This document shows, piece by piece, positions 5,809-7,871 of a stretch of DNA of 7,871 nucleotides. How positions within the stretch are numbered: the first letter of the stretch is position 1; every line of letters starts with the position of its first letter. Below the pieces are notes generated by a model. It made no database searches. It was not told where the DNA came from and worked only from the letters and a program-made list of their open reading frames with translations. The stretch lies in NCBI GenBank assembly GCA_025350285.1, contig JANXYE010000439.1, forward strand, positions 1 to 7,871, in the 5' to 3' direction. The translations under genes were made by a program, and so were the position numbers. The stretch comes from Chloroflexota bacterium (GTDB lineage Bacteria > Chloroflexota > Dehalococcoidia > Tepidiformales > Tepidiformaceae).

Positions 5809-6690
5809 CTAACGTCCCAGCTGGCGCTCCGCCCGCTCGATGATCCGCTGGAGTTCCACGCCTCGGGCCAGGTCAAGTTCATGGCTTTTGCCGCTCCGCA
5901 CCACCGCGGCGAACTCGGAACGGATAGTTGCGAACACCGCTGGCCAATCGTTCGCCATCGCGTCAACGGAGATTGACCCGGCCGGGCCGAAGAGTTCGAG
6001 ACCAACGTTCGCCGACGGGAGCGCCACCTTCGCCGAGAACTGGAGCTGCGACAACGCCCCGGACTCGTGCCGAAGCGTCAGCGCGACCAGCTTCTGGAGG
6101 TCGCCGGCGGCCTGGATATCGACAATCGGGCCGAGCGCCGCCCAGGCGAGGTCGATGCCGTGCGGGCCAACGTCCAGCAGGGCGCCGCGCGTCAGCCGCC
6201 AGCCGAAAGCGAAGGGACTCCCTGCGAGGAAACCGCCCGAGATGAAGCCGCCGCGCGCGCCCCACGCCTCGAACGTTCGTGACTGTTCGAGGAACGAGCG
6301 CACGTGCGCCGCGTACCGGTAGGAGAGCATGAGCTGAGCCGTCACGCCGCGCTCCGCCACGATTGCGCCCAGCTGCTCGGCGGCGGCCAACGAATCCGCG
6401 ATGGGCTTCTCCAGGAGCAGTGCCTTGCCCTTGCGCGCGGCCCGCGCGGCCAGCTCCGGCTGCACGCCAGGCGGGACGCAGAACGCGACCGCCTCGCACG
6501 CATCCAGGAAAGCGTCGAAGTCCTCGAACGGTGTCGATCCGTGCTTCGCCGCAAGCTGCGCCGCCGCCTCGGGCCGCCGCGCCCAAACGCCGGCCAGCCG
6601 CGTCTCCGGCCCGGCCGCCAGCATCGGCGCGTGGACCATCCCCGCCCACGGCCCGGCGCCGACGAGACCAACCGCCACAGGTTCAGCCAT
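5809..6690 (-). CDS. Gfo/Idh/MocA family NAD(P)-dependent oxidoreductase
   Basis: Members of this family oxidise or reduce sugars, inositols and similar polyols with NAD(P). The N-terminal Rossmann fold opens with VAVGLVGAGPWAGMVHAPML, whose GAGPWA loop is a variant of the usual GxGxxG nucleotide site. The EKP motif follows at 94-96 (LLLEKPIA). The C-terminal alpha/beta domain has GALLDVGPHGIDLAW (169-183), with the family's conserved D173 and H177. At 293 residues it is shorter than the common 330-370. The ATG at 6688-6690 is preferred; it shares one base with the TGA of the upstream reductase gene (TGATG), and GGGGGA lies just upstream. A GTG one codon earlier is possible and would give a 4-nt overlap. 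It is last in the hisI-reductase-oxidoreductase operon. The substrate cannot be read from the sequence. Confidence 0.9.
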   Translation of the reverse strand: MAEPVAVGLVGAGPWAGMVHAPMLAAGPETRLAGVWARRPEAAAQLAAKHGSTPFEDFDAFLDACEAVAFCVPPGVQPELAARAARKGKALLLEKPIADSLAAAEQLGAIVAERGVTAQLMLSYRYAAHVRSFLEQSRTFEAWGARGGFISGGFLAGSPFAFGWRLTRGALLDVGPHGIDLAWAALGPIVDIQAAGDLQKLVALTLRHESGALSQLQFSAKVALPSANVGLELFGPAGSISVDAMANDWPAVFATIRSEFAAVVRSGKSHELDLARGVELQRIIERAERQLGR

Positions 6691-7436
6691 CACGATCCCC
6701 CGGCTCGATGCCGCACACGGTAGCGCAGGTAGACTTCGCCCGTCTCTTCGTTCGGCACAGCGGAGACGAGGTCGAGCTGCTTCACCTCGTCGCGCGTGAA
6801 CGCTCGCGGCCCTTCGACCGCCGTCAGGGTGTCCCTTCCGGCGACGACCACGGGGCCGATCGTGACGAAGTACTCATCGACCATGCCGGCGGCGAAGAGC
6901 TGGGCGTTCACGTCCGGGCCGCCCTCCACGAGCAAGACATCCGCCCCCAGCAGTGTGCGCATATGCGCCAGCGCGGCGGGCAGTTCGTGACCCTCCGCTA
7001 CATCAACCACCGGCCGGCCAGTCGCCATGATGTCGGCCCGCCGTTCGGGCGAGGCCGCGGTCGAGAGGTAGATGATCCCTTCGAAGTCCCGCGCGCTGAA
7101 GAAGAGCTTGTCCAGCGGCAGGTCGCCCGAGCGGCTCATGATCGCCGAGGTGGGGTAGCGCGGCTTCCCCCGCGAGATGCGCAGCGCTTCCAGCCCGGCG
7201 TCATCCAGCCGGGGAGAGACGCCGCTCGCCCGCAGCGTGCCCGAACCCGCGAGCACCACATCCGCGTTGACCCGCAGTTCGCGCATCAGCCGCTGGTCCG
7301 TCTTCGAACCGATGCCCTTCTCCGTGCCCTCGATCACGACCTTGCCGTCGGTCGACATGACCATATTCACGAGCACGTACGGCCGCTCCGCGGGAGCCGC
7401 CGGGAGTTCGAGCGCCGTGTAATCGGGTTTCGTCAT
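6690..7436 (-). CDS. RibD C-terminal-type (DHFR-like) pyrimidine reductase, stand-alone
   Basis: The 248-residue product is a stand-alone RibD C-terminal reductase domain with a DHFR-like fold. It has RPYVLVNMVMSTDGKV (18-33) at the substrate and nucleotide end, DVVLAGSGTLRA (59-70), and the late glycine motif LLVEGGPDVNAQLFAAGMVDEY (168-189). In riboflavin synthesis such domains reduce the ribosyl side chain of the aminopyrimidine intermediate with NADPH. The zinc deaminase domain found before it in bifunctional RibD is absent; the protein begins only about 17 residues before the reductase motif. Stand-alone reductases also occur in archaeal riboflavin synthesis and as uncharacterised paralogues, so the substrate is uncertain. 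The ATG at 7434-7436 has AGAGG five bases before it. The gene follows hisI after 9 nt and overlaps the oxidoreductase start. Confidence 0.87.
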   Translation of the reverse strand: MTKPDYTALELPAAPAERPYVLVNMVMSTDGKVVIEGTEKGIGSKTDQRLMRELRVNADVVLAGSGTLRASGVSPRLDDAGLEALRISRGKPRYPTSAIMSRSGDLPLDKLFFSARDFEGIIYLSTAASPERRADIMATGRPVVDVAEGHELPAALAHMRTLLGADVLLVEGGPDVNAQLFAAGMVDEYFVTIGPVVVAGRDTLTAVEGPRAFTRDEVKQLDLVSAVPNEETGEVYLRYRVRHRAGGS

Positions 7437-7445
7437 AGGTACCTC

Positions 7446-7790
7446 TTAGACAGCCGGCAGGTCCGCAGCCGGGTCGAAGTCGCGGTAGTAACAGGAGTAG
7501 TTGAGCGTGTGGCAAACCGGGCCCGCAGGACGCGCGAGGACGAGCAGCGAGTTCGCTTCACAGTTCTTCCGCATGGAGACGAAGCGCAGCCAATTGCCAC
7601 TTGTCGCGCCCTTCTCCCACAGCTCGGAACGCGTGCGGCTCCAGAACGTCACGTGGCCGGTCGCGTACGTGTGCTCAATCGAAGCGCGGTTCATGAAGGC
7701 GAGCACCAGCACCTCGTGCGTGTCCGGATCCTGGACGATCGCCGGGATGAGGCCCTGCTCATCGAATCGAAGGATGGTGTGTTCAGCCAC
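7446..7790 (-). CDS. hisI: Phosphoribosyl-AMP cyclohydrolase (HisI) with altered acidic motif
   Basis: HisI opens the adenine ring of phosphoribosyl-AMP, the third step of histidine synthesis. The 114-residue product has the usual order of motifs: LIPAIVQD (14-21), LAFMNR (30-35), FWSRTRSELWEKGATSGN (49-66), and the zinc cysteines C77, C93 and C100 at the standard 16- and 7-residue spacings, the latter two in CHTLNYSC. The acidic motif D-C-D-x-D, whose aspartates bind magnesium in characterised enzymes, is here N76-C77-E78-A79-N80. This may be a clade variant or a change of chemistry. The start is a GTG at 7788-7790 with GAGG about 5 bases before it. It is the first visible gene of a minus-strand operon with a RibD-type reductase and a Gfo/Idh oxidoreductase. 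No HisE domain is fused and no other his gene is in the window. Confidence 0.92.
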   Translation of the reverse strand: MAEHTILRFDEQGLIPAIVQDPDTHEVLVLAFMNRASIEHTYATGHVTFWSRTRSELWEKGATSGNWLRFVSMRKNCEANSLLVLARPAGPVCHTLNYSCYYRDFDPAADLPAV

Positions 7791-7836
7791 GAGACCTCTG
7801 CCGCTTCGTACGTCCAGTAAGGGTAGCAGCGGGAGG

Positions 7837-7862
7837 CCCTCACCCCCAGCCCCCTCTCCCGA
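7837..7862. repeat. REP-like C-rich element, copy 2 (probably cut by window end)
   Basis: It begins with CCCTCACCCCC and matches 5709-5734 in 25 of 26 bases, in the same orientation. It lies 46 bp upstream of the hisI start. The paired arm seen in copy 1 would fall beyond the window, so completeness cannot be judged. Between hisI and this repeat (7791-7836) no strong promoter is visible. Confidence 0.65.
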
Positions 7863-7871
7863 CTTCTGTAC

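Noticed and set aside
6363..7820. 485-codon plus-strand open frame
   Set aside because: It is antisense to three genes with clear motifs (Gfo/Idh, RibD reductase, HisI), and the translation is low-complexity Arg/Pro-rich sequence at its start.

Overview
This is a GC-rich bacterial chromosomal window of core metabolism and housekeeping genes. Three traits together suggest a Chloroflexota-like organism: a large SRP RNA with an Alu domain, a YabE/RpfB-like DUF348 cell-wall protein, and separate biotin carboxylase and biotin carrier genes. This assignment rests on gene content and recalled family distributions, not on a search, so it is tentative. No phage, transposase, CRISPR or toxin-antitoxin signature was seen.

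Left part (1-1202, minus strand). A cell-surface protein with repeated DUF348 domains reads leftward off the edge of the window. Upstream of it lies a 268-nt large-type SRP RNA (899-1166) with its own sigma70-like promoter. Long open frames crossing this RNA on both strands are spurious. The stretch from 1203 to 1484 holds only a candidate terminator hairpin and no gene I can support.

Middle-left (1485-4515, minus strand). Three genes probably form an operon, in transcription order: a BioD-like/DRTGG-domain P-loop protein, a biotin carboxylase subunit, and a biotin carboxyl carrier protein. The carrier overlaps the carboxylase by 19 nt and has a strong ribosome site. Together the last two resemble a split alpha subunit of an acyl-CoA carboxylase. 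No carboxyltransferase is in view.

Middle-right (4516-5708). A 136-bp divergent intergenic region holds three CGTGCCA direct repeats and seven degenerate 7-bp tandem units. The last unit forms the -10 box of an apparently leaderless queD-type gene (6-carboxytetrahydropterin synthase family, CExxHGH motif). Downstream on the same strand is an acidic, cysteine-rich protein of unknown function.

Right part (5709-7871, minus strand). A tight operon runs hisI, then a stand-alone RibD-type reductase, then a Gfo/Idh/MocA oxidoreductase. The HisI lacks the usual D-C-D-x-D acid motif. Two near-identical 26-bp copies of a C-rich REP-like sequence lie on either side of this three-gene block. The first copy sits in the convergent gap, where it and a nearby stem-loop may help end transcription.
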